Positions 7,897-15,425 of a stretch of DNA of 34,845 nt are shown in pieces (position 1 is the stretch's first letter; each line of letters starts with the position of its first letter). Location: positions 1 to 34,845 of the forward strand of contig CALIIL010000060.1 of NCBI GenBank assembly GCA_938017685.1, in the 5' to 3' direction. The stretch comes from an uncultured Chitinophagaceae bacterium (lineage in GTDB: Bacteria > Bacteroidota > Bacteroidia > Chitinophagales > Chitinophagaceae). The translations under genes and the position numbers were made by a program. The notes under the pieces are model-generated. The model was given only the letters and a program-made list of their open reading frames with translations, did no database searches and was not told where the DNA came from.

Positions 7897-9507
7897 ATGG
7901 ATACGCTCAAAAAAACGAACCTCTTTAAGAACAAAAAAGAAGACAACTCAAGCCTGATGTATGGCAAGGTAGCGCCGCAAGCTCCTGAGTTAGAGGCAGC
8001 TGTATTGGGAGCCATCATGCTAGAACCACAGGCCTTAGCCGATGTTATTGAGGTGGTACAGTCTCCTGAATGTTTTTATAGCGATGCCAACCAACGCATA
8101 TATGCTGCAGTGCGCCGCATGTTTGATCGTGGTGCACGTATCGATTTTATGACCGTATGTGAAGATTTAAAAAAGAACGGTGAGTTGGACTTAGTGGGTG
8201 GTAGTTATTATGTAACAAGCCTTACGCGCGATGTAGTGAGTAGCTCTAACATTTTAGAGCATGCACGCATTGTCGTTGAGAAATATATCATGCGCGAATT
8301 AATACGCATGAGTGGAGATGTAATAAAATCTGCCTACGAAGATAGCTCAGATGTATTTGATGTGTTAGATAAAGCAGAAGGTAACTTATTTGAAATTACA
8401 GATAAGCACTTACGTCGTAACTTCTCAGAGATACGCACCATTATCGCAACAACATTAAGTGAGATTGAAGAGCAAACGAAACGTAAATCAGACCTTACTG
8501 GTGTCCCTTCTGGCTTTGCCAATTTAGATAAGATTACAGCCGGTTGGCAAAAAACGGATATGATTGTATTAGCCGCACGTCCTGCAGTTGGTAAGACAGC
8601 CTTGGCGCTGAACTTAGCATTAAATGCAGCACTGTATCCTACACCTGTACCTGCTGCCATATTCTCATTAGAGATGAGTTGCGGACAAATTGTAAAACGT
8701 ATGTTGAGTGCTGTAACGGATGTTGGATTAGAAAAAATTACAAAAGGTAACCTAACGGAAACTGATCTGTTGTTGCTAAACGATCGAATGAAACGCCTGC
8801 AAGACGCACCTATTTTCTTAGATGATACTGCCGCCTTAAATATTTTTGAATTGAGGGCAAAGGCTCGCCGATTGAAAAAGAAGCACAACATTGGTTTAAT
8901 CTTGATAGATTATTTACAATTAATGACTGCTGGAGATGGTAATAAGCAAATGAACCGTGAGCAAGAGATTAGTAAAATATCTCGTGACTTAAAAGGATTG
9001 GCCAAGGAGTTAGAGGTACCCATTATTGCACTATCTCAGTTAAACCGTAATGTAGAGAACAGAAAGTCTGATAATCGTATGCCTCAGTTGAGTGATCTTC
9101 GTGAGTCTGGAGCAATTGAGCAAGATGCCGATATGGTTATGTTCTTGTATAGACCAGAATATTATCAGCAACAAGGCATGGATCCTGAATCAGCTGAGCA
9201 AAATGGATTGACTGAAATTAATATTGCTAAGCACAGAAATGGTGTAACAGGTATTGTTAAGCTAAAAGCTGAGTTAGTGTACCAAAGATTTACAGATTGG
9301 CAGGAAGTAGGTGGTGGACCTGTTGATTTTAATAGAGAAAACTTTGGTAAAGCAGATGCAGGTATGTCAGCATCACATTTAGGTGGCGGTGATAGCGCAG
9401 AGCTAAATATTGATGAGCAATTTACGAACCTCCCATCTAAAGCTAATGATATTAGTTTTGATGATGAGCCAAGTACTGATGAGCCAGATGAAGATGTTCC
9501 TTTCTAA
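7897..9507 (+). CDS. dnaB: Replicative DNA helicase DnaB
   Basis: The hexameric helicase that unwinds DNA ahead of the replication fork. The N-terminal DnaB domain starts at about residue 26 (APQAPELEAAVLGAIMLEP) and the RecA-like motor domain carries Walker A ARPAVGKTA at 227-235, Walker B LILIDYLQLM and the SQLNR arginine/Q region. The core runs uninterrupted, so there is no intein. Past about residue 470 there is a 65-residue low-complexity acidic tail ending DEPDEDVPF, which resembles the C-terminal tip of single-stranded DNA-binding protein (SSB). The start at ATG 7897 adds about 25 polar residues before the conserved domain; I see no better one. It converges on the GHL10 gene with 4 bases between the stops and no visible terminator. 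Confidence 0.97.
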   Translation: MDTLKKTNLFKNKKEDNSSLMYGKVAPQAPELEAAVLGAIMLEPQALADVIEVVQSPECFYSDANQRIYAAVRRMFDRGARIDFMTVCEDLKKNGELDLVGGSYYVTSLTRDVVSSSNILEHARIVVEKYIMRELIRMSGDVIKSAYEDSSDVFDVLDKAEGNLFEITDKHLRRNFSEIRTIIATTLSEIEEQTKRKSDLTGVPSGFANLDKITAGWQKTDMIVLAARPAVGKTALALNLALNAALYPTPVPAAIFSLEMSCGQIVKRMLSAVTDVGLEKITKGNLTETDLLLLNDRMKRLQDAPIFLDDTAALNIFELRAKARRLKKKHNIGLILIDYLQLMTAGDGNKQMNREQEISKISRDLKGLAKELEVPIIALSQLNRNVENRKSDNRMPQLSDLRESGAIEQDADMVMFLYRPEYYQQQGMDPESAEQNGLTEINIAKHRNGVTGIVKLKAELVYQRFTDWQEVGGGPVDFNRENFGKADAGMSASHLGGGDSAELNIDEQFTNLPSKANDISFDDEPSTDEPDEDVPF

Positions 9508-9511
9508 ACAG

Positions 9512-10987
9512 CTAGCGCACTAGATTACTCATCTCGCTTTCTACATGGTGGCGATTTAAGGCTGTAACACCATACTCTTCGCTTCCTTTTCCTATAATTA
9601 CATAATAATTATCGGCAGTTACTTTTACTAATTCTTTACTGTATTCGTGACGACCGTTTACAATTTTATATACGGCATATTGTGCATTTGGATCATCACT
9701 TTTAAGCCATTTGATTAAACGCACACCTTCTTGACTGTAATTAATTTGTAATTGAATAGGCTTTGGTTTTTCACTATTTAACCATGGCATTTCCGGTAAG
9801 AGTGCAGGTGTTTTATAAATATCATTCTCAAAGTAATGATTGATATTGAAAATGTTTTTTCTAAAAAACTTAGCGCTATAAAAAGCACTACCTTGTACTT
9901 TAGGATAACGACGAGTTTCTTTAATTTGATAATCTATTTCATCTAAATTATGCCAAGGGGTTTTACCAGGCTTTAGTTTATAAATGGCATGTCCGATATA
10001 CATATGTCTATCAAATGCATTGTCATTCCACCATTTAATCAATGTATTATAATCAACTGCCTTATGCCCTGTTTCCCAATAAAGCTGAGGCAAAGAATAA
10101 TCTATCCATCCATTTTTTTGCCAAAGAATTACATCGGCAAATAAATCATCATAATTTGTTTGACCAGCGGTTGTATTGCTTCCTCTAAGTGAGTCAACAT
10201 TGCTATTACGCCATACGCCAAATGGGCTGATGCCAAATTTTACATGTGGTTTTGTTTGCTTTATGACTCTATTAAGTTCTCGAACTAAAACATTTACATT
10301 TTCTCTACGCCAATCATCTCTGCTCAAGTTGTTCTTGTTATACCTTCGGTAGGCACTTAAGTCTGGAAATTCGGTTTTACCAATACGATACGGATAAAAA
10401 TAATCATCCATATGTAGGGCATCGATATCGTAACGCTTTACAATATCGCGCATCACTTTTAAGGTATAATTTCTTACCTCTGGCAATCCTGGGTTAAAGT
10501 ATTTTTTCTTCCCATAATTTACAAACCAATTAGGATGCTGCTTTGTAACATGACTCGATGGATTATCATTTCTATAAGCACTCATTAAAGCACGGTAAGG
10601 GTTAACCCATGCATGAAATTCAAGACAACGCTTATGTGCCTCCTCAATCATAAATTTTAAAGGATCATAGTAAGGAGTAGGCGCCACACCTTGTTTTCCG
10701 GTTAAGTATTTACTCCAAGCTTCATAGGGAGAGTCGTAAAAAGCATCAGCCACAGGTCTAATCTGAACAATTACAGCATTAAAATTATTCTTTTGAAGCC
10801 GATCGAATAGATATAATATTTCCTGCTTCTGTTGATCAACACTTAAGTCTCGGCGGCTAGGCCAATCAATATTTGCTACAGTAGCTATCCAAGCAGCTCG
10901 AAACTCGCGCACAGGCGCCTTGCCTTCTTGCGAGAAGCAGGTTAAGAAACAGCATAAGCAAGCTATAAGTAGAAGCGATTTTCGCAT
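9512..10987 (-). CDS. Exported GHL10-type glycoside hydrolase (DUF187/YngK-like)
   Basis: A 491-residue exported protein. The signal peptide is MRKSLLLIACLCCFLTCFSQ, most likely cut after the SQ; the cysteines do not form a good lipobox. The main domain, about residues 25-360, matches the glycosyl hydrolase-like 10 family: EFRAAWIATVANIDWPS, FNAVIVQIRPVADAFYDSPY, the LHMDDYFYPY segment with the likely acidic catalytic residues, and KFGISPFGVW. The last 90 residues look like a fibronectin-type accessory domain (IQLQINYSQEGVRLIKW). Related proteins include B. subtilis YngK; a role on cell-wall glycan has been suggested for relatives, but the substrate here is unknown. It lies downstream of tig on the same strand, with its own TAnnTTTG element. 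Confidence 0.88.
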   Translation of the reverse strand: MRKSLLLIACLCCFLTCFSQEGKAPVREFRAAWIATVANIDWPSRRDLSVDQQKQEILYLFDRLQKNNFNAVIVQIRPVADAFYDSPYEAWSKYLTGKQGVAPTPYYDPLKFMIEEAHKRCLEFHAWVNPYRALMSAYRNDNPSSHVTKQHPNWFVNYGKKKYFNPGLPEVRNYTLKVMRDIVKRYDIDALHMDDYFYPYRIGKTEFPDLSAYRRYNKNNLSRDDWRRENVNVLVRELNRVIKQTKPHVKFGISPFGVWRNSNVDSLRGSNTTAGQTNYDDLFADVILWQKNGWIDYSLPQLYWETGHKAVDYNTLIKWWNDNAFDRHMYIGHAIYKLKPGKTPWHNLDEIDYQIKETRRYPKVQGSAFYSAKFFRKNIFNINHYFENDIYKTPALLPEMPWLNSEKPKPIQLQINYSQEGVRLIKWLKSDDPNAQYAVYKIVNGRHEYSKELVKVTADNYYVIIGKGSEEYGVTALNRHHVESEMSNLVR

Positions 10988-10994
10988 AAAGGCA

Positions 10995-11002
10995 CAAATG
11001 TA
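10995..11002 (-). promoter_or_regulatory. -7 promoter element TACATTTG of the GHL10 gene
   Basis: The minus strand reads TACATTTG, an exact TAnnTTTG match, 7 bases upstream of the ATG at 10987. This implies a leader of only a few bases. No clear -33 box is seen. Confidence 0.5.
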
Positions 11003-11080
11003 TAAGTAAGACCTTGCGCATTATGAATAGTTATAAACAACTATGTTAAGAGGTACGTTATTAATGTATAAATGCCTTCT

Positions 11081-12451
11081 CTAATGGTGAGCGTGCGGCA
11101 ACTTAATAAAGTCTTCTAGTGCAATTTCCTTTTCCTCTGTTTCTACTTTACTTTCTAAGAAATGGAAAAGCTTGTGACCTAATACTTCACGATATGTTTT
11201 CTCGTAAGTACCTCGATCTTGCATTTGCTTATTAATAAAGCTTTGCACCCAATCCGCATCACTGTCAAATGGTTGTCCGCCAAAATATTGTTGTAACTGA
11301 GCTTTTACAGAACCTTCAATCTCTTCACGGCTTACATCAATATTATTTTCTTCTACTAATTTTTTCATGATTAGCTCCCAACGAATGCCGTGTGTAAAAT
11401 TGCTATACTCAGCCTCCACATCTTCAGGGGTTTTATATTTTTCCTCAGAAATTAGTAACCAACGCTTTAAGAAGTTATCTGGTAGGTCAAATTCAGTTTC
11501 GTGTATAAAGCGCTCATACATTTCATTATGCAAGAAGCTTTTGCTTTGACCAGCCCAGTAGTTCTGTATATCTTCTTTAACCTTTGCTCTGAAGTCTTCT
11601 TCTGTTTTAATATCCATACCTGGATATATTTGCCCAAAGAAAACTTCAGTCATTTCTGGCTTCTCAATTAAGCCTACTTTATCAATCTTAATTATAAATG
11701 ATTTTGATGTATTCTCTTCCAGTGCTGGATCTAAGTCTAAATCTTTTACAATGGCAGGAAGCACATCTTCATTAATTGCATCCTTAATTTTCATATTAAC
11801 TTCATCACCCGCTTTTTTACCCATTAAAGCATCTTGTGCTTTCTTGGTAAAATATTTAAGCAATAAAGAATTTTCTTTATTTAAACCATCTTCTGCAGTT
11901 TCGCCTTGATCGTTCGTTTCGATAAATGTAACATTTAGCACATTATCCTCAACCGTTATAGTTTCTGGCTCCGTCATATTACCAGCCTTATATCGGAAGC
12001 GTTCTACTTCCTCAGTAACCATTTCGTCAGTAACCGTTACTTTATACATTGGCCACTTCTCTTTTTTCTCTAAAAGAGTTAATTCCATTGTAGGCACAGC
12101 TCCTAATTCATACTCAAATACGTATTCCTTATCAGCATCCATATCTAAGTTAAGCGCTTGCTGCGACTCGGCTGGAACAGGTTTTGCCAAGAATTCAATC
12201 TTGTTTTCTATTAAATATTTTTCCAACTCAATACCTGCCATACGCAATACTTCTTCTTGAAATATACCTGGACCATACATTTTCTTAAGCATTCCAGCAG
12301 GCACCTTGCCTTTTCTAAAACCTGGCAAGCTTGCTTGCTTGGCTTGTTTCTTTAGCGTTGATGTAAAAACAGGTGTATAATCTTCCTTTGCTAACTTAAT
12401 CACGATTTTTTCGTGTAGAGTTCCAATGTTTTCTTGTGCTACTGTAGCCAT
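11081..12451 (-). CDS. tig: Trigger factor, ribosome-associated chaperone
   Basis: Trigger factor binds the ribosome at the peptide exit and holds nascent chains. The ribosome-binding signature GFRKGKVP is at residues 44-51 within the N-terminal domain (about 1-120). The middle domain, about 150-265, corresponds to the FKBP-like PPIase domain but is poorly conserved here, as is usual in Bacteroidota. The C-terminal helical arms run from about 270 to 440. Total length is 456 residues, within the family range. The protein is acidic overall with a His-rich end (LPHAHH). The tRNA-Leu gene lies 72 bases upstream on the same strand, with an imperfect hairpin between them. Confidence 0.95.
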   Translation of the reverse strand: MATVAQENIGTLHEKIVIKLAKEDYTPVFTSTLKKQAKQASLPGFRKGKVPAGMLKKMYGPGIFQEEVLRMAGIELEKYLIENKIEFLAKPVPAESQQALNLDMDADKEYVFEYELGAVPTMELTLLEKKEKWPMYKVTVTDEMVTEEVERFRYKAGNMTEPETITVEDNVLNVTFIETNDQGETAEDGLNKENSLLLKYFTKKAQDALMGKKAGDEVNMKIKDAINEDVLPAIVKDLDLDPALEENTSKSFIIKIDKVGLIEKPEMTEVFFGQIYPGMDIKTEEDFRAKVKEDIQNYWAGQSKSFLHNEMYERFIHETEFDLPDNFLKRWLLISEEKYKTPEDVEAEYSNFTHGIRWELIMKKLVEENNIDVSREEIEGSVKAQLQQYFGGQPFDSDADWVQSFINKQMQDRGTYEKTYREVLGHKLFHFLESKVETEEKEIALEDFIKLPHAHH

Positions 12452-12472
12452 AATCTAGTCGTTTTAAATTCC

Positions 12473-12514
12473 AAACGCCGTATGCTCTTCGATAAATAAA
12501 GAGTTACAGCGTTT
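12473..12514 (-). other. Imperfect hairpin between tRNA-Leu and tig
   Basis: AAACGC (12473-12478) pairs with GCGTTT (12509-12514), GTA (12480-12482) with TAC (12505-12507), and CTCTT (12485-12489) with AAGAG (12499-12503), leaving a 9-base loop. That is 14 paired bases over 42. It has no U-run, so it is not a standard terminator; it could shape the tRNA 3' trailer or the tig leader. Confidence 0.4.
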
Positions 12515-12523
12515 AAAAATAAG

Positions 12524-12605
12524 TGCGGGTGAAAGGACTCGAACCTTCAAGCTGTTAGGCACTAGATCCTAAGTCTAGCGTGTCTACCAATTTCACCACA
12601 CCCGC
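12524..12605 (-). tRNA. tRNA-Leu, anticodon UAG
   Basis: An 82-base class II tRNA. The acceptor stem GCGGGTG (12605-12599) pairs with CACCCGC, with discriminator A at 12524. The D-loop contains TTGGTAGAC, the anticodon stem-loop is CTAGA-CTTAGGA-TCTAG with anticodon TAG (12569-12571), a long variable arm (TGCCTAACAGCTT) follows as expected for leucine, and the T-loop is GGTTCGAGTCC. The CCA end is not encoded (the next bases are CTT). It decodes CUA and other CUN codons. Confidence 0.97.
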
Positions 12606-12620
12606 AGTAAATTTGGAGGA

Positions 12621-12650
12621 CAAAGGTATTATTTTTTGCATTAATTGCAA
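12621..12650 (-). promoter_or_regulatory. Promoter of tRNA-Leu
   Basis: On the minus strand a TTG (12648-12650) is followed after 19 bases by TACCTTTG (12621-12628), an exact match to the Bacteroidota -33/-7 pattern with the expected spacing. The predicted start of transcription is near 12617, about a dozen bases before the mature tRNA 5' end at 12605. This is the best-formed promoter in the window. Confidence 0.65.
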
Positions 12651-12676
12651 GAAAATCTTATTTTCATTTACAGCAA

Positions 12677-13183
12677 ATGTATCCAGCCAATATTACACGA
12701 ATAAGCGAGGAGCCCATGGAAGAGCCAGAGGCTGAATTTATTACGCGTAGATATAAAGAAGAAAGTAAAATTTATATCCGTACAATGAACGTATTCCTGG
12801 TTATGGCCGCTTTTTCACCCATGATTGTATGTATTATTATGCTAAGCCTGCGTAATGATATGGGCTGGGGTGATATGGTGGTTATTTATTTTGGCGGGCT
12901 TGCTTTTATGTTATGTTTTGTAGGACTTATTGCGTGGTTTAGCTATAATAAAAAAGTAAAAGCGCTCTATAAAGATCATAAAGCGCATATTCGTATTGTA
13001 GAAAAATCGACGATTACACAAAAAAGAGCCATGTCTTTAAATAATACCTACCACTGTTACTTGGATAGTGCTACGCTTTATACCATCGAAGTTAGCCCAG
13101 AGGATTTTGCTCGCTTTGAACTAGGCGATGAGGTAAATATTGAGTACGCAAAGTACTCCCTGGAATACTTTGGATATTTCTAA
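12677..13183 (+). CDS. Unrecognised membrane protein with soluble C-terminal domain
   Basis: A 168-residue protein with an acidic N-terminus, two membrane segments at about 37-58 and 67-92, and a soluble C-terminal part of about 75 residues rich in beta-strand patterns, ending in GDEVNIEYAKYSLEYFGYF. I recognise no named family; the layout of a two-helix hairpin plus a small beta-domain is common in Bacteroidota membrane proteins of unknown role. The start is ATG 12677; a second in-frame ATG at 12716 (MEEPEAEF) is possible. It is divergent from tRNA-Leu and is the first gene of a plus-strand cluster, 61 bases before the symporter gene. Confidence 0.7.
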   Translation: MYPANITRISEEPMEEPEAEFITRRYKEESKIYIRTMNVFLVMAAFSPMIVCIIMLSLRNDMGWGDMVVIYFGGLAFMLCFVGLIAWFSYNKKVKALYKDHKAHIRIVEKSTITQKRAMSLNNTYHCYLDSATLYTIEVSPEDFARFELGDEVNIEYAKYSLEYFGYF

Positions 13184-13244
13184 AGCGAGGAATTATTGCC
13201 ATTTACATAGCACTTCACTTATATTTACTGCTCAATAAATTACT

Positions 13245-14765
13245 ATGAGTTCTGGTTTATTAATTGCGTGTGTTCTTGGCTACTTTTTAGTTTTAATTAT
13301 TATTGGGTTTATTACTTCTAAGAAAAGTGATAATGAATCCTTTTTCATTGGAAACAGAAACTCTAATTGGGCATTGGTGGCCTATGGCATGATTGGGGCA
13401 TCTCTATCGGGTGTAACATTTCTATCTGTGCCGGGTGCTGTTGGTGATGGGGCATTTTCTTATTTACAAATGGTCTTCGGTTACATACTGGGCTATATTG
13501 TTATAGCCAAGATATTATTGCCTTTGTATTATAAAATGAACTTGACGACCATTTATACTTACCTCGAAAAAAGGTATGGCTTTTGGGCGTATAAGACAGG
13601 TTCGGTTTATTTTTTAATATCTCGCATAATCGGCGCTGCTTTTCGCTTGTTCTTAGTGGCTATGGTTTTAGATCGCTTTATACTGAGCCAATACGGCATC
13701 TCATTTGAAGTAACAGTGGCTATAACTATTCTTCTTATCTGGATCTATTCATTTAAAGGAGGTATTAAAACTATTGTGTACACGGATACATTACAGACCA
13801 CTTTTATGCTCGTATCAGCCATTGCGGTTGTATTCTTTATTGCCAGCGAATTAGAATGGAGCACGGTCGAAACTGTAACCGAGGTTTCAAAAAGTCAATT
13901 CTCAGATGTATTTGTTTGGGATTGGGGACCGGGCAATAATTTTTTCAAAAACTTCTTTAGCGGTATGCTTATTACTATTGTAATGACTGGTCTGGATCAA
14001 GATATGATGCAGAAGAACTTGAGTTGTAAGAATATAAAAGATGCGCAGAAAAATATCTATTGGATGAGTGGTGCATTGGTCATTGTAAATGTTTTGTTCT
14101 TGGGTTTGGGTGCTATGTTATATATGTACGCCATTCAAAAAGGGATCGGTGTTACCAACTTCGCTAATGCAGATTTGATGAAAGAAGGTTGCCAACTTAG
14201 CTTAACAGACCCAGATGGCATTACAGCCTGTTTCAAAAAGGATCAGTTATTTCCGTTTTTATCGGTAACCTACTTCCCAGCATGGATAGCCGTATTTTTT
14301 ATTTTAGGTTTAATGGCGGCTGCTTATTCTAGCGCCGACTCTGCTTTAACCGCCTTGACAACTAGTTTTTGTATAGATTTATTACCTACAAAAAATGAAG
14401 ACATACAACCAAAAACGCGTTATATGGTGCATATTGGTTTTTCTCTTGTATTACTCGTTGTCATTATTTTATTCAAAAGAATTAATAACGACTCCGTTGT
14501 GACGGAACTATTTAAAGTAGCAGGTTATACTTACGGACCATTACTTGGGATGTTCTTTTTTGGTATATTAAGCAAGCTTAAACCAAAGGATAAATTCATT
14601 CCTATCATTTGTATTGTAGCGCCTATTCTAACTTTTTTAATAGATTTAGGATTATCAAATCAAGGATTTAAACTTGGGTTTTTAGTTTTACTATTGAATG
14701 GGTTATTGACCTTTGGGTTCTTGTACTTATCCTCCATATTGAATAAAGATTTAGAAAATGCTTAA
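13245..14765 (+). CDS. Sodium/solute symporter (SSS family)
   Basis: A 506-residue inner-membrane transporter with about 13 hydrophobic segments, the usual SSS (LeuT-fold) size. The N-terminus has the family pattern FFIGNRNSNWALVAYGMIGA followed by SLSGVTFLSVPG, and the fourth-helix signature region IYTYLEKRYG is present. The conserved AAYSSADSALTALTTSFCID segment near residue 360-380 corresponds to helix 9 (TM8 of the core), where serine residues help coordinate Na+. The substrate cannot be told; relatives carry sugars, amino acids, sialic acid or other small solutes. Its TAA overlaps the ATG of the next gene by 8 bases (14758-14765), implying co-translation with the methyltransferase. Confidence 0.9.
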   Translation: MSSGLLIACVLGYFLVLIIIGFITSKKSDNESFFIGNRNSNWALVAYGMIGASLSGVTFLSVPGAVGDGAFSYLQMVFGYILGYIVIAKILLPLYYKMNLTTIYTYLEKRYGFWAYKTGSVYFLISRIIGAAFRLFLVAMVLDRFILSQYGISFEVTVAITILLIWIYSFKGGIKTIVYTDTLQTTFMLVSAIAVVFFIASELEWSTVETVTEVSKSQFSDVFVWDWGPGNNFFKNFFSGMLITIVMTGLDQDMMQKNLSCKNIKDAQKNIYWMSGALVIVNVLFLGLGAMLYMYAIQKGIGVTNFANADLMKEGCQLSLTDPDGITACFKKDQLFPFLSVTYFPAWIAVFFILGLMAAAYSSADSALTALTTSFCIDLLPTKNEDIQPKTRYMVHIGFSLVLLVVIILFKRINNDSVVTELFKVAGYTYGPLLGMFFFGILSKLKPKDKFIPIICIVAPILTFLIDLGLSNQGFKLGFLVLLLNGLLTFGFLYLSSILNKDLENA

Positions 14766-15399
14766 AGACGATTTAGAAAAAATATACGACTATGCTGAAA
14801 GTCGCTCTACTCCAGAAAATGAGATACTGCATGAATTGAATAGAAAGACTAACTTAGAAGTAGCTATACCACAAATGATCAGTGGTCACTTGCAAGGCGC
14901 CTTTCTTAAGTTTATGAGCCAGATGCTCCAGCCCAAACTGGTATTAGAAATTGGGACCTATACTTCCTACTCGGCTATATGCATGGCACAAGGATTAGCC
15001 GAAGGAGGCAAGGTAATCACCATCGATAACAATAAGTATTTAGTGGACATTCAGGAAGAGTATATAGAGCGTGCGGGCTTTAAGGAACAAATTGCATTGC
15101 ATTTAAATGATGCAAGCAATGTAATCCCTACTATTACTGACCCAATAGACCTAGTATTCATTGATGCGGACAAAATAAACTACGGTTTGTACTTTGACTT
15201 AGTCATAGATAAAGTAAGAAAAGGCGGAATAATCATAGCCGATAATGTTCTATACGATGGAGAAGTGCTTTCTCCTGAAACGGCAAGCAAGAACGGTAAA
15301 TCCTTAAATCAATTTAATAAAAAAATTCAAGACGACCCTCGCGTTGAAAACATGTTGTTACCGCTGCGAGATGGGCTGATGCTTATGCGCAAAATGTAA
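14758..15399 (+). CDS. SAM-dependent O-methyltransferase (family 3, COMT-like)
   Basis: A 213-residue class I methyltransferase of the cation-dependent O-methyltransferase family (PF01596). The SAM motif I is VLEIGTYTSYSAICMAQGL, followed by VITIDNN and the metal-binding LVFIDADKINYGLYFDLV; a second metal-site motif IIADNVLYDGEV follows. Bacterial members methylate small hydroxylated aromatic compounds or are of unknown substrate. It overlaps the symporter gene by 8 bases and lies 26 bases before the glucosaminidase gene, in an apparent operon; the shared substrate, if any, is unknown. Confidence 0.9.
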   Translation: MLKDDLEKIYDYAESRSTPENEILHELNRKTNLEVAIPQMISGHLQGAFLKFMSQMLQPKLVLEIGTYTSYSAICMAQGLAEGGKVITIDNNKYLVDIQEEYIERAGFKEQIALHLNDASNVIPTITDPIDLVFIDADKINYGLYFDLVIDKVRKGGIIIADNVLYDGEVLSPETASKNGKSLNQFNKKIQDDPRVENMLLPLRDGLMLMRKM

Positions 15400-15425
15400 T
15401 ATTTTTGAATATATATTTTTTTTCT

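Noticed and set aside
8334-8891. 185-codon open frame antisense to dnaB
   Set aside because: It lies fully inside the conserved helicase gene on the other strand and has no family features; its length follows from dnaB codon bias.
7897-9507. Intein in dnaB
   Set aside because: Walker A and the later motor motifs are at normal spacing and the length is explained by the acidic tail.
9512-10987. GHL10 protein as a lipoprotein
   Set aside because: Cysteines in the signal peptide are not preceded by a proper lipobox (FLTC); cleavage after the SQ by signal peptidase I fits better.
11027-11044. Terminator after tig
   Set aside because: ATAGTT/AACTAT forms a 6-bp AT-rich hairpin, but no T-run follows on the minus strand.
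15405-15425. TTG start for the glucosaminidase
   Set aside because: The ATG at 15426 begins a textbook signal peptide; the seven extra residues would precede its basic start.
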